From: Discostella pseudostelligera
Taxonomy: Eukaryota > Bacillariophyta > Thalassiosirophyceae > Thalassiosirales > Thalassiosiraceae
DNA: 16,553 nt
Direction: 5' to 3'
NCBI GenBank assembly: GCA_036940085.1
Contig: JALLBK010000488.1
Location: forward strand, 1-16,553
The translations under genes and the position numbers were made by a program. The notes beneath the pieces were generated by a model that was given only the letters and a program-made list of their open reading frames with translations, did no database searches and was not told where the DNA came from. Below, piece after piece: positions 1 to 9,587 of this stretch. Positions within the stretch are counted from its first letter, which is position 1. Each line of letters opens with the position of its first letter.

Positions 1-121
1 ACTAAATTTGGCGGGTAGCATGCAGATCTATGCAGATAGAAGATGCAGGCAGCCAGTTGCTGTTGGGCGTACCTTCAATTCCCCTCTTTTCCCCCCGCGA
101 AAATATGGCGCGCAGCCAGAA
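1..121 (+). promoter_or_regulatory. Promoter region of Claspin-like gene with E2F-type motifs
   Basis: The motif TTTGGCGGGTA at 7-17 matches the E2F/DP core (TTTSGCGC or TTTGGCGGGAA) about 220 bp upstream of the chosen start codon. A second GC-rich cluster at 94-113 holds CCCGCGAAAA and TGGCGCGC, which resemble weaker E2F half sites. E2F control of replication and checkpoint genes is established in animals and plants and fits the gene downstream. The window begins here, so the promoter may be cut off. Binding is inferred from motif similarity only. Confidence 0.45.
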
Positions 122-169
122 ATGACACGTGAGATGCACCACTTCTTCTTGCCGCACACCACACCATGA
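122..169 (+). other. Possible upstream ORF (15 codons) in the 5' leader
   Basis: An ATG at 122 opens a 15-codon reading frame, with a second in-frame ATG at 134, and ends at TGA 167-169. It is out of frame with the main start at 240. If transcription begins upstream of 122 it would be a short uORF that could lower translation of the checkpoint protein. The transcription start is unknown, so this is only a possibility. Confidence 0.25.
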
Positions 170-239
170 CATCCATATCAGCCACCATACCAACGACGAC
201 GACCCTACAATACTCTACAGTAGTACTACCCATGCAATC

Positions 240-3200
240 ATGACATCCTGCGACGACGACCGCGACAATATTATTGATGGTAGCAATGTCAAGATGCAGT
301 TCATGATGGGCAGTATTGATGCGAACAATGATGATTTGGCGGAAGAGAATGACGCCGCCGACGACGTAGACGTAGGCGTAGGCGACGATGATGACGATGC
401 GAAGGCAAGCCGGTATGAAACCTCCTACAGCAAACTTACCGCATTGCGGAACAAGGAGAATAGTCTTAGCAAGAGAGTGGCATCGACATCGGGGGCTAGT
501 GTGGGTGGAAATGGTGGTGGCGGTCGCCGTGGCTATGGCGGCGGCATCACATCTACCAATGCTACCAATGCCGATACCAATGATGGCGATACCAATGACC
601 GCTCACAAGACTTTGACCGTCTAGATCTTGACGCGGACATGTTTGCAATGGACGTAGATGATAATCACAATGACGCCGAGGCAGAAGACTTATTCCTCAT
701 GGTGGACGAAGAGGAGGAGGAGTTCAGCAGCGACAACGACAATAACGACGCCGAGGAGAAGATCGTGGATGGTGAGTTTGAAGCATTTCGCCAATCGGCA
801 GCATCAGGCCGCCGCCGCCGACGACAAAACCAACAACATCGATCACGTCAACCAAGCTCTCCCAATGCCACTGCCGCACCAACGTCCAGGAACAATACCG
901 ATAGCTCCAAGATTGCAAATGAAGACGCGGAGGATATCACCGACACCACCATTGCCAATGATACTGCCGACACTACCACCATTTCTACCGACATCACTTC
1001 AACCAATGCCAAAGAGAATCATCCTCCACCACCCACCAAATCCGAACTCCTCCAACTCGTCGACCAACTCTATTCCAACTGTTACAATACCGACACCATG
1101 ACCATGGGGGACATTAATCGTTCCATCGCTGCACATTACGGCTGGGAGAAGGTTGATAAACCTCGGCGAACCATTATCAAAGAACGATTGACCTTGCTGA
1201 TTACGGGAAAGGTCAAGCCTGGTACCGTGGGTGGAAAGAAGAAGAAACAGAAGAAGTATGAAGAGGAGGAAGAAGAGGAGGAGGTCGATGATGACGAGGA
1301 AGAGGCAGCATTGCGCAAGGAGAAGAAGAAGCGACGAGAGAAAAAGAGGGAAAAGATGATTAAGAATAAGATGTCGGCGAAGCCTCGCAAGAAGCATGCG
1401 AAGAGGAAGGAGGCAGTCGATACCGACGAGGACGGAGACAACATCGGACAGGATGATGATTCCATCGAAGTTGCAACAACAAATCATGAGGACGAATATA
1501 ATGAAAGCGAGAATAGTGATGTCGAACATGCCAACAGTGACGGAGACATAGGGAACGATAGCTCCTCGGACTACGAGGAGATGAAATCTTCGCGAACCAA
1601 AACCAGAGGAAAGAAGAAGACTACGGCGAAACTTGAGAAGAACAACCGTCGTCGATCGTCATCATCAGGCAAGATGGCCAAGCACTTGCGTGATCATCAG
1701 GCCAAGGCTCGTCGACGACAGATGGAGGAGGCTCGAATCCGGAGGGAGGAGTTGGGTCATTTGGCCGACGATGATGAGGACGGCGACGACGAAGGGGATG
1801 GTGCCGAGGATGGTAAGAAGAAGAATAAGTTGCTATTGACCGGGGATGACACGAAGGACGAAGCCGAGAACGAAAGTAAAGCCCCCAAAATGAGTGAGGA
1901 AGATCGTCAACGCGCTCAGGCTATTGCGGCACGGTTCGATACCACTCGTGATGAGTTGCGTGTAAAGCGTATCGAAGATCGAGTGGGGTTGATTGATCGA
2001 TTGAGGACGAAGCGGCTCGAGCTTATTAGTATCTCACTGAGTGAAGATGAGGAGGATAGGGTGACGATTGCTGAACTTGCGGTGAAGAAGGAGCAGGCGG
2101 AGGAGTTGGAACGTCCAAAACTCACATCGACCAATGCTGTTCCTAACACCAATGACACGAAGAAGGAAGCAGTCGGTGATGATGATGAGAACAATAGTAG
2201 CAGCAATGATGACGATGACGACGAAGAGGAGAGTGAGGATGATTTGGAAATCATCGCACAACCCAAACCATCCAATATGACCAGCACTACCACCGCAAAG
2301 AGAACGTCGACCGTCGATCTCGTCTTCCAACAATTGGGCAATCACAATAATAGATCTGTCATTCATCCGCAGAAGAAGGCATCGAAGCCTCCGGCAAACT
2401 CACGCATGGCACTTCAGAATGCATTGAGGGCTAAGGCGCTCAACTCTAGCAATCGATGGTTGGCGAGGTGAGATGGATAATAATGCAATTTAGTATTGTG
2501 TTTGATTATCTACTTCGCACAAAACTGACATACGCCCATTTACCTCTTTCCGCGGCAGAGAATTGGGATACAAGGACGAGGAAGATCATATTCGCGACTG
2601 TAAGGAGGTAGAAGAGAAGAAGCGCAAGCAAATCTTGTTGATGGAGAAGGAGGCTGCATTGCGCGATCGTGAACGAGAGGCAGCACTCCTTCGAAATACT
2701 CAGATGTTGGACGAGGATGATGATGGCTTTGTGGGTGAGATTGCGACTGAGGATGCAATGAAGATGATAGGAGCCAATGATGAGACTGCAGCGAAAGAGT
2801 ACGACAACGAGGAGGATGAAGAAATGGCCATGGCTCGGCAGTTGGAGCAGTTGGAGGATGGAGCCGATGGCGATGAAGAATATGAAGAGGAAAATGACGA
2901 AGAGAGTGTAGTCGATGGAAGCTCGGAAGACGTAGTATTGGACGAGACAAAGTCAACAGTCGAATCATTTGAGGAGAACATGGTGGAGGATAACAATGAT
3001 CCCGATGCTCGTACCACCACCAAGCTTGAAGAAGACATTGTTACGTCTGGATTATTAATCGACTCTACGGCTGTGACTCCATCGTGCTCTAACGCTGAAG
3101 AAGAATCCGACATGAGCCCAGAAGAGGGTGCTTTTGATATGAACGGGGTCATGTCAGACTTTGCGAATGATAAAGTTGAACTAGTCGAAGTGAATGACGC

Positions 3201-4911
3201 GCCCAATGTGTCAAGAAGTAGTCGCGAGAGCACTCACATGGAAGAGGAGGACGCATTGCCAGATACAGACCAAAATCTTCATGATCACGTCGACGACACC
3301 AACCTATCCAATGCTTCAACTACCGCTCCCGAAGAGCAAGCAACCTCCAAAAAGCCCAAGAATTCAGCTTGGCAAGCAATTCTTCTCAAGGAAAAGGCCT
3401 CCCTCGCGAAAGAAAAGAGACGTCAGCGCAAGAACGGTGGCCTCGTGGAGGCCGAAGCCGAAGAAGAAGAAGAGGAGGAGGGCATTGTCGGTCTTGAGGA
3501 CTTTGGTTTCTCCGTCTCCAAGAAGAAGGATGATGATGACGAAGATGATGGAGACGTGGATCAAGATGATTTGGATCATGTCGTAGATGATGTGTCCGAT
3601 GGAGAGGGAGACGAGGAGGCAGGTGAGGTGGCACGCAAGCGTCTCGAACAGGCCGAGGAGAAGGAACGTCACAAGGAAATCATCAGGAGGATGCGTGAGG
3701 GATACGATGGTCGACGAGGAGGGATCGCAAGTGGAGTGGGTGGCGCGAGAGGTACGCTTCGTTTCGACCAGTTGGTTGCAGCCGATAACAGGGGCGATGC
3801 AAAGCGGCTGGGCTTGTTGAATGATGATGAGATGAATAGCGACGACGAACAAGATGAAAACAAGGAAACCAAAAAGGATGACGAAGAAGAAGATGAGGCT
3901 GCTCTTTTGGGTAAGTGATCTTTAGGGTATGACGCATCTATGATCAAGATTTCATCACCTAACTCCCGAGATCCGACTCTTGTCTTTTTAGATAAAATGC
4001 TAAAAGAACGGTTCTTGAACAGGGACGAGGATGTCTACGCAGACGAAAACTTTACGGATGATGAAGAGTCCGAGGACGAAGCTGATGGTAAAGGTGAGTG
4101 CGGTGTTTCATTCCGATCCCTGTATTGAGCTCAATTGCGTCGACTGATATCTGACTTGCCGTTCGCAATCTCTTTTCGTATTATCAGAGCAAAGCGACGA
4201 TGTGGACGACGATGATAACAGAGAGCAGGACCGCCTCGCCAAGTACTTTGAGAAGAGAGCAAGGCGTAATAGAATCCTGGAAGAGTTCGAAGGAGACACT
4301 CAGTTTTCGAGGTCGCGTCTTATCGATGAAGATGTGTCCATGCAGCAAGATCTGAAGACGATGAAGGTGATTGCACACAGTGTCTTTATTATGTTATTCC
4401 TTTGCTGTTTGATGGCTGAACCCGTGATATTTTGCTTGCTTTACTCGCTCAGACCTTATTCTGTAGGAAGAGGAGTGCCGAAGGTAGCAACCTGGACTTC
4501 AAAGAAAAAAACGGATTGCCAAAGAAGCAGAAGAAGGCAGACCCGCGAGACAAGGGTGATGATACCACCAGCAAGCCCGCAGCAGGCTTATTTTTATCCG
4601 TGTTGTCAAGCCGTCGCGTTACCGCCGGCCGGAAGCGGACGACCACATTTGTCAGCGGGAAGGAAATGAAGTGTAACTTCTCTCGCAGCAATAGCTCATC
4701 CTCGGGCAAGAGTGTTGCTCTTAATCACGTCGTATTCGTTGCTGGGGATAATAGTCAAAGTGCTAGTAAGATGCCGGATTCTTCTGGTAGCAGAGTCTCG
4801 TTTATGGGTGCTGTCAAATCACGTGGACATTCCAAGGTCAGCAGAGCTTCGAAGAGTGTTACTAAAGGGAGCAGCCTTTGGAGTAAGGTGTGCTCGAAAA
4901 ATTTCCGATGA
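240..4911 (+). CDS. Claspin/Mrc1-like replication checkpoint protein with DEK-C-like domain
   Basis: Exons are 240-2467, 2559-3910, 3992-4093, 4188-4366 and 4453-4911, giving 1439 aa. Introns are 91, 81, 94 and 86 bp, all GT-AG with frames that join. The ATG at 240 is the first in frame; the frame is open upstream to a TGA at 123 but has no earlier ATG. Residues about 265-325 (TMTMGDI...RTIIKERL) resemble a DEK C-terminal domain, a small helical DNA-binding fold. Residues about 1010-1100 (LVEAEAEEEEEEEGIVGLEDFGF, an acidic run, then EVARKRLEQ) resemble the MRC1-like domain, and DKMLKERF and DRLAKYFEKRARRNRI follow. Claspin/Mrc1 travels with the fork and relays ATR/Mec1 signals to Chk1/Rad53; its usual length (about 1100-1340 aa) is comparable. 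The rest is Asp/Glu, Ser and Lys rich and probably disordered. A different acidic chromatin protein is possible because compositional bias makes homology calls risky. Confidence 0.7.
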
Positions 4912-5286
4912 AGAAGGCAGTGCTACTACACGGCAGTAGCCCGGTTCAACGATAGTATATGATCTACTATCGCAATATTGGTCCTAACATCGTATTCAAT
5001 GACTGCAGAACAGATGCTTAATAATTACGTCTAAACACGAAACATTATTTATGCCACGTTAATGGTTTGTTTTGTACATCGTTATGCTCGATTGGACAGT
5101 CAGAATGATCAAGTTCGAAGGTCTCTGTTACTATGAGATCAATCACATCGACCTATGGAAGTGCCAAAAGCAAAGGTGATCCATCTTGACGACTCCGTAT
5201 GAAACCGGTATAACTTCTTGAAAGCACATTTACCAAGCAAGTCGTCTCTGTTCAAGAGGTGCATCGTCCCTCCCTCTCAAAGCAGC
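4912..5286. other. Convergent intergenic region
   Basis: This 375 bp gap lies between the stop codons of two convergent genes, the Claspin-like gene on + and the Mpv17-ACT gene on -. It is AT-leaning and must hold both 3' ends. I see no ORF, RNA gene, long repeat or clear AATAAA signal in it. Confidence 0.6.
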
Positions 5287-6908
5287 CTACATGTGCACTC
5301 GTATATCTACAACGCTTAGGTTTAGTTCCTCCTTGAGCTTTTGGAACTAGAAATTAGATCAAAAGCCCAGAGAGAATGTTAGAGAAGACGGAAGTGAAGA
5401 CTCAGAGAGAACAAACCGATGCAAGTGCAGCCTGACATCTCTCTTACCTCGACATGAAATGAGTCACTGCAATACATCGTGGACGATAATGGAAAGATTA
5501 ATGAGTTTGCTGTGCACTACGCTTAGAAGGAACTGGCGACGGTGTCGCACTTACAGTTTGTCTCTATCCATCGGTTCTGTGGTAACTACTTCCGCGGTAA
5601 CAACAAAATCACGTTGACCATATTTACCCCGGCGAATTTCAGTTGTAACATCCTCAATGGACATATTTCGTCGAGCTTGAGATGATGCGAATTTGTGTCA
5701 CCAGGAATGCTATGGTGAGCTGCATCAGCTTGAAGACATCATTGATAATTGCTATCTGTATCCGTTCTCCGTTCTCACCTATTGTTTCGGCAATACTCGC
5801 CAACATTCCGGGTCTGTAATCAAGGATTCAAAGATTTACCCACGAGAATGTAAGTTGGTGGGTGGGTAGTACAGAAATATGTTGATGAATAATGTTGTGT
5901 TCCGTACCTATCGGGACCAACCACATGAATCTTTAGCCCCACCACAGTCGACTTGAAGCTCCCGGTCTGCCGTCTCGTCAAACTACTCGCTCGGATATTC
6001 AGCAATTTCAAATCCTTATTATTGCGTAGACTTTTGATAAGATCTCCTCTCTTCTCCGGCTCAATTGCCACATGCATCAGTGTCGTGAATTCCTGACCAA
6101 GACGAATCATCTTACTGTGGGTCACGTTACCACCAGCATCACTCACACAGCGTGCCATCGTGGCCACATGCCCAATCTTATCAGGACCAGCCCCACTAAT
6201 GCAAATATGTGCCAAGGATCGATCTAAATCTACCGGACTTGCAAATATTTCATCCAGACCCTCCTGAACCAATGTAAGTGTACTCCCGGTAGGAAATGGC
6301 GCTTCAATATCGGTATTGTGAGCAACATCCCCCCCTCTCATTGCCGATAGTATGCATGTCCATAATAGTGATGTCCCCGCCACCCAAGGAACACGTGCCC
6401 ACATGGGCATAAATGCAAAATTAACCATCATGGATGGTACCCAAACTTTCCATAATGCTGCCAAATCCTCTTTCATGTTCTGCTGGTAGGTTGTCATTGC
6501 CCGTAGCAAGTCTGGTTTGTCACTCATGACCATTTCTCTAGTACCGTAAAACACCGGGAAATACAAGAGTGGATGATGTACAAATTGATCCAGAAATACC
6601 TGCCCACACAATGCCGCCATACCCTTCACATCCATAACTTTCTCCCGTATTGGTTTGGCAGCAAATGCTGCTGCATTGGGAAACAATCGTCCAAATAACG
6701 GGACGTAAATGGCATATTGAACACCACCCAAGTAGAAACAACCAAAGGTAGCAAATGCAGCGTTTCGTTTCCAATCAATCTCTTGTTTCTTCTCGACAAC
6801 GACTTGTACGAGGAGGTCAGAGGCGGATGTTTTGATGGTGGAGATGCCGACGCCAAAGGCAAGGGGGTGTTTGATCGGTATTTGAGCGAGGCTTTTCCAG
6901 ATCGTCAT
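5287..6908 (-). CDS. Mpv17/PMP22-family membrane protein fused to two ACT domains
   Basis: Minus-strand exons are 6908-5908, 5813-5779, 5675-5555, 5466-5448 and 5346-5287, giving 411 aa. Introns are 94, 103, 88 and 101 bp, all GT-AG. Residues 1-192 match Mpv17/PMP22, four-helix proteins of inner mitochondrial, peroxisomal and other membranes: an N-terminal helix with HPL (14-16), DW (45-46), LDQFVHHPLLYFPVF (106-120), and WKVWVPSMMVNFAFMP (153-168) with LLWTCILS. Residues about 230-305 form an ACT domain (ISGAGPDKIGHVATMARCVSDAGGN). Residues about 323-411 form a second, with GPDRPGMLASIAETIARRNMSIED and a C-terminal LNLSVVDIRVHM. The tandem pair resembles GcvR-type ACT regulators, which usually bind amino acids. 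The second ACT domain becomes continuous only after splicing, which supports the model. Ligand, transport role and organelle are not shown by sequence. Promoter: the G-box array at 7161-7298. Confidence 0.9.
5448..5466 (-). other. 19-nt microexon of the Mpv17-ACT gene
   Basis: The exon is bounded by an upstream TTGCAG acceptor and a downstream GTAAGA donor. The preceding exon ends at 5555 with two codon bases (CT) before a strong GTAAGT donor. The microexon supplies the third base and six codons (DSFHVE), then the last exon starts in phase 0 with FQKLKEELNLSVVDIRVHM. Skipping it breaks the reading frame, because 19 is not a multiple of 3. Confidence 0.75.
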
Positions 6909-6956
6909 ACTCTCTTGGCGGCGGCGGTGGCAGGGAATGACGATGACGAAGTCGAT

Positions 6957-7029
6957 GGCAATGACGATGTTGTCGGAGGCTGTCGGTATTGAAGACGACG
7001 AGAGACGACGGCAATGACGATGTTGTCGG
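6957..7029. repeat. 20-bp direct repeat pair, 53 bp apart
   Basis: GGCAATGACGATGTTGTCGG occurs exactly at 6957-6976 and again at 7010-7029. The flanking bases differ apart from shared TGTCGGTAT-like words, so this looks like a decayed short duplication. It sits in the 5' leader or proximal promoter of the Mpv17-ACT gene. Confidence 0.75.
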
Positions 7030-7160
7030 TATGAGGTATCTAACGGTCGATGGTGATGGTGATAGTGTTGGCTAGGTATGGTATGTACTGCTCTTGCCTG
7101 CGGCCTGCGGCAGGCAGGGCGCGGCGGCTCATAATATCATCGGTACTGACCAATTGTATT

Positions 7161-7298
7161 CCACGTGGCATAGTTGGTTGAATGATCACCGAACATGATA
7201 CTCCACGTGGCATTTGTCTGAGTCAATGTACTGACTTATCGGAATACCACGTGGCATGTTGAGACAAAATATCGCCGATCCTCTTATTCCACGAGGCA
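7161..7298. promoter_or_regulatory. Array of four G-box elements at 42-44 bp spacing
   Basis: CCACGTGGCA occurs exactly at 7161-7170, 7203-7212 and 7247-7256. A one-base variant, CCACGAGGCA, is at 7289-7298. Spacings are 42, 44 and 42 bp, about four DNA turns, and each copy follows an AT-rich triplet (ATT, ACT, ATA, ATT). The core CACGTG is palindromic and is the classic G-box bound by bZIP or bHLH factors. The array lies 250-390 bp upstream of the Mpv17-ACT start codon. That it acts as a promoter element is inference. Confidence 0.65.
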
Positions 7299-7523
7299 GG
7301 AGCACGGCACGGTGCATGGCGAGTCAAAGTCAAAGTGCACCTCATCTTCTTCAATACTCTCGAAGTACCGACCGGACATATCGACTCCTCATGGCGCGGG
7401 GGTGGACCTTTGGCAATCATAAAAACAATCTATTACCTATGGGTGCATGGAAGTATTTTTTTGAGAAGCGTAAACTGGATCTGCTGACGACAAATAATGG
7501 TCCGTTCAGCTTATTACTAAGTA

Positions 7524-9587
7524 CTATTTTTGCAGCGACACCCGACCTTCCAACACTGGATATATTGCACGATGACATTGCAAATACTTCAAAAGGACAC
7601 ACGACATGTTGACACCCGTCCATGCCGAATTTTCTACTTGATTGCCTTGTAACCAAGCGGTACATCCTTCATTACCATTGGCAACGAATGTAGTCACGGC
7701 GATAAGGTACTTTTGTTCATCAAGTACTTGCATTCCATTGACGGTGAAGGAATGAATGCTAAACTTTTCTCCATCCGAATCGTTATTAGAGTCTGAAGAG
7801 GAGAAGCTATCACTACCATGACCGTAATGTAGGGATGCATTGGATGATAAATGGGGGTACGCACCCGTAGGACCCTTTGAGCTTCCCTTTAATTGTTGTA
7901 GCATTGCCTCCTTCAGGTAGATTCCTTCAATTTCCAAAACCTTCATAGTATGTGGAAATGGTAACTCTTTTAGTACGTCGCGCACACTAAAGGCAGATCC
8001 AGGTTGGTACAGTGTATCTCCACGTATGAACCCTCCATTGATCATGGCCAACATGGGCAATGAGTTGATGTTTCCATCACATATATTGGTTTGTAGCATC
8101 CAAAGCATGGCATCTGCGATCAAATTGCCACCGGTTGCCTCACGTCTGCGAACCGACGACATTCGAGTATCAAGTGGAAGGATTGTCGAGGATATGGCAA
8201 CATTTGAGTTATGTCCATTGTTGTTATGTTTCGTCACCTTCTCTCCAATGATTGCAATGACATCGTCGAGATGGATTGTGGATGCCACACTTTCTCCAAA
8301 GTTGGAGATGAGCGCACTTGCTTCTGCCTCTTTTCGATGGCTCTTTACGATTTTTGACACTGTGTCATCTTCGGCTCTTTGAGAGTTGACAGCCTCCATT
8401 GACCAAGATGTGGATATTGATGTCACAGTACCATCCTCTCCAGATAGAATGTCGAGATCGACACTACCTACCCAATAGGCATTCATTCCACACTTGAATA
8501 CTAAGACGCCGCCCTCATTTCGGTCTTGGTTTGATATCTCTGGGTGCGCGATATTGTTTTCCTCCACTGGATTGTCATCATTTTTAGTTTCATGTTGTGC
8601 ATCATTATTTTGCTCGCCTTCATTCTCGCCATCACATTGTTGATTGCGATGCACCATAATAGCCAACGGTTCATGCTCGTGACCCCCCAAAATCAAGTCC
8701 ACTCCTGCAATACTGTCCATGGCCAGCATCCGATCCTCTGCCTCGGAAAGATGTGTAATGGCCACAATAATTTGTGCCCCTTGTGCTCGTAAGGAACGTG
8801 TCACGCGCCGTGCCACGGAGAGGATATCTGGATCGAATGTGACTTTTTTGGAAGGATACGAGATGAGAGGTGTTACTTTGGTAACGAGACCGAATACACC
8901 AATTTTGATTTCACTTCGTCCTGGTAGGGTGTATAATTTTCCATTTCCATGTATTCCAGGGAAGTAGTGGTGTTGGCAGTGAGCATTTCCATTTGTTCCC
9001 GAATAACAATTGGGATTAACTATCTCTTGTTTGTAAAGATTGAAGTCGCCATCGTCGCCGACGACTTCATCGTTGCCACCACTATGACACGACGGATAAT
9101 AGACATTGCTACCCAGCCAAACGAAATTAGATTCTCGTACACGTTGCATTAATACCTCATCGCCATGATCAAATTCATGATTCCCCAGTACTGCCAAATC
9201 GATTGGTATGGAGTTCATAACCTCAATGGCAATGGAGCCTTGTCTACTTTGGAGGAGAGAGGATCCACCAAGTACATCTCCGTTGACTACGGTGAGGACG
9301 GTGGTTAAATTATCATTGGACTCAACAAATTTGTTGTCGTCATGGTCGTGAGCTTCATCAGTACCATCGGTAGAGGTAGTGGCGGCGGCATCAATCTTTT
9401 CTCCTTGCTGTTTCTTTTGACGCACAAGTTGTTTCATCAATGTAGCCGCACGACACCATCCCCCTCGTGGATTGTTTGGTGTGTTGCTACTATCCACATC
9501 GTCGAAAGAATAGACATCGTTGACGCACACAAAGCTTAGCCGATGATGTTGTCGGCGGTATGTCGGTACTGGTGTCGGTGTTGTCAT
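7524..9587 (-). CDS. 5'-nucleotidase/UshA-family metallophosphoesterase
   Basis: A single exon encodes 687 aa. The N-terminal calcineurin-like phosphoesterase domain shows the metal motifs in order: VNDVYSFDD (22-30), NGDVLGGS (102-109), GNHEFDHG (135-142), THLSEAED (278-285) and GGHEHE (301-306). The C-terminal substrate-binding domain shows REATGGNLIADAM, INGGFIRGD, PFPHTMKVLEIEG and YLIAVTTFVANGNEG, all typical 5_nucleotid_C features, and the protein ends in YPVLEGRV as relatives do. Such enzymes release phosphate from nucleotides or related phosphate esters. Motif 1 is D-x-Y rather than the textbook D-x-H, a variant I believe occurs in cytosolic-type relatives. No signal peptide or anchor follows the ATG at 9587, so an intracellular enzyme is likely unless a 5' exon is missing. 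Asp/Asn-rich inserts (around 65-95 and 310-345) explain the extra length over the usual 550 aa. Confidence 0.9.
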   Translation of the reverse strand: MTTPTPVPTYRRQHHRLSFVCVNDVYSFDDVDSSNTPNNPRGGWCRAATLMKQLVRQKKQQGEKIDAAATTSTDGTDEAHDHDDNKFVESNDNLTTVLTVVNGDVLGGSSLLQSRQGSIAIEVMNSIPIDLAVLGNHEFDHGDEVLMQRVRESNFVWLGSNVYYPSCHSGGNDEVVGDDGDFNLYKQEIVNPNCYSGTNGNAHCQHHYFPGIHGNGKLYTLPGRSEIKIGVFGLVTKVTPLISYPSKKVTFDPDILSVARRVTRSLRAQGAQIIVAITHLSEAEDRMLAMDSIAGVDLILGGHEHEPLAIMVHRNQQCDGENEGEQNNDAQHETKNDDNPVEENNIAHPEISNQDRNEGGVLVFKCGMNAYWVGSVDLDILSGEDGTVTSISTSWSMEAVNSQRAEDDTVSKIVKSHRKEAEASALISNFGESVASTIHLDDVIAIIGEKVTKHNNNGHNSNVAISSTILPLDTRMSSVRRREATGGNLIADAMLWMLQTNICDGNINSLPMLAMINGGFIRGDTLYQPGSAFSVRDVLKELPFPHTMKVLEIEGIYLKEAMLQQLKGSSKGPTGAYPHLSSNASLHYGHGSDSFSSSDSNNDSDGEKFSIHSFTVNGMQVLDEQKYLIAVTTFVANGNEGCTAWLQGNQVENSAWTGVNMSCVLLKYLQCHRAIYPVLEGRVSLQK

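Larger units (their letters stand above)
6909..7523 (-). promoter_or_regulatory. Intergenic region: Mpv17-ACT promoter and 5'-nucleotidase 3' end
   Basis: This 615 bp gap separates two genes on the minus strand, so it must hold the 3' end of the 5'-nucleotidase gene and the promoter and leader of the Mpv17-ACT gene. It contains the 20-bp repeat, a GC-rich palindrome GCCTGCGGCAGGC near 7099-7111 and the G-box array. An open frame on + from about 7256 has no recognisable domain and I do not call it a gene. Confidence 0.5.

Noticed and set aside
129..239. Extending the Claspin-like protein upstream to 129
   Set aside because: The frame is open, but the codon at 129 is GTG and the first ATG is at 240; a eukaryotic start at GTG is not supported.
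999..1529. Long antisense open frames opposite the Claspin-like, UFD1 and zinc-motif genes
   Set aside because: These are shadows of codon-biased, low-complexity coding sequence (poly-Asp/Glu opposite poly-Ser/Leu, poly-Pro/His opposite Trp/Gly runs) with no domains of their own.
4912..5286. Possible tRNA from GGTTCAA-like words
   Set aside because: No A box, acceptor-stem pairing or cloverleaf could be formed around them.
5820..5907. Read-through C-terminus of the Mpv17-ACT protein (YGTQHYSSTYF...)
   Set aside because: It reads an intron. The GTACGG donor at 5907 and TTACAG acceptor at 5814 restore DRPGML, the expected ACT motif.
7256..7612. 118-codon + strand open frame between Mpv17-ACT and the 5'-nucleotidase
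   Set aside because: It begins at a non-ATG codon, overlaps the G-box array and the antisense of the nucleotidase end, and has no recognisable domain.
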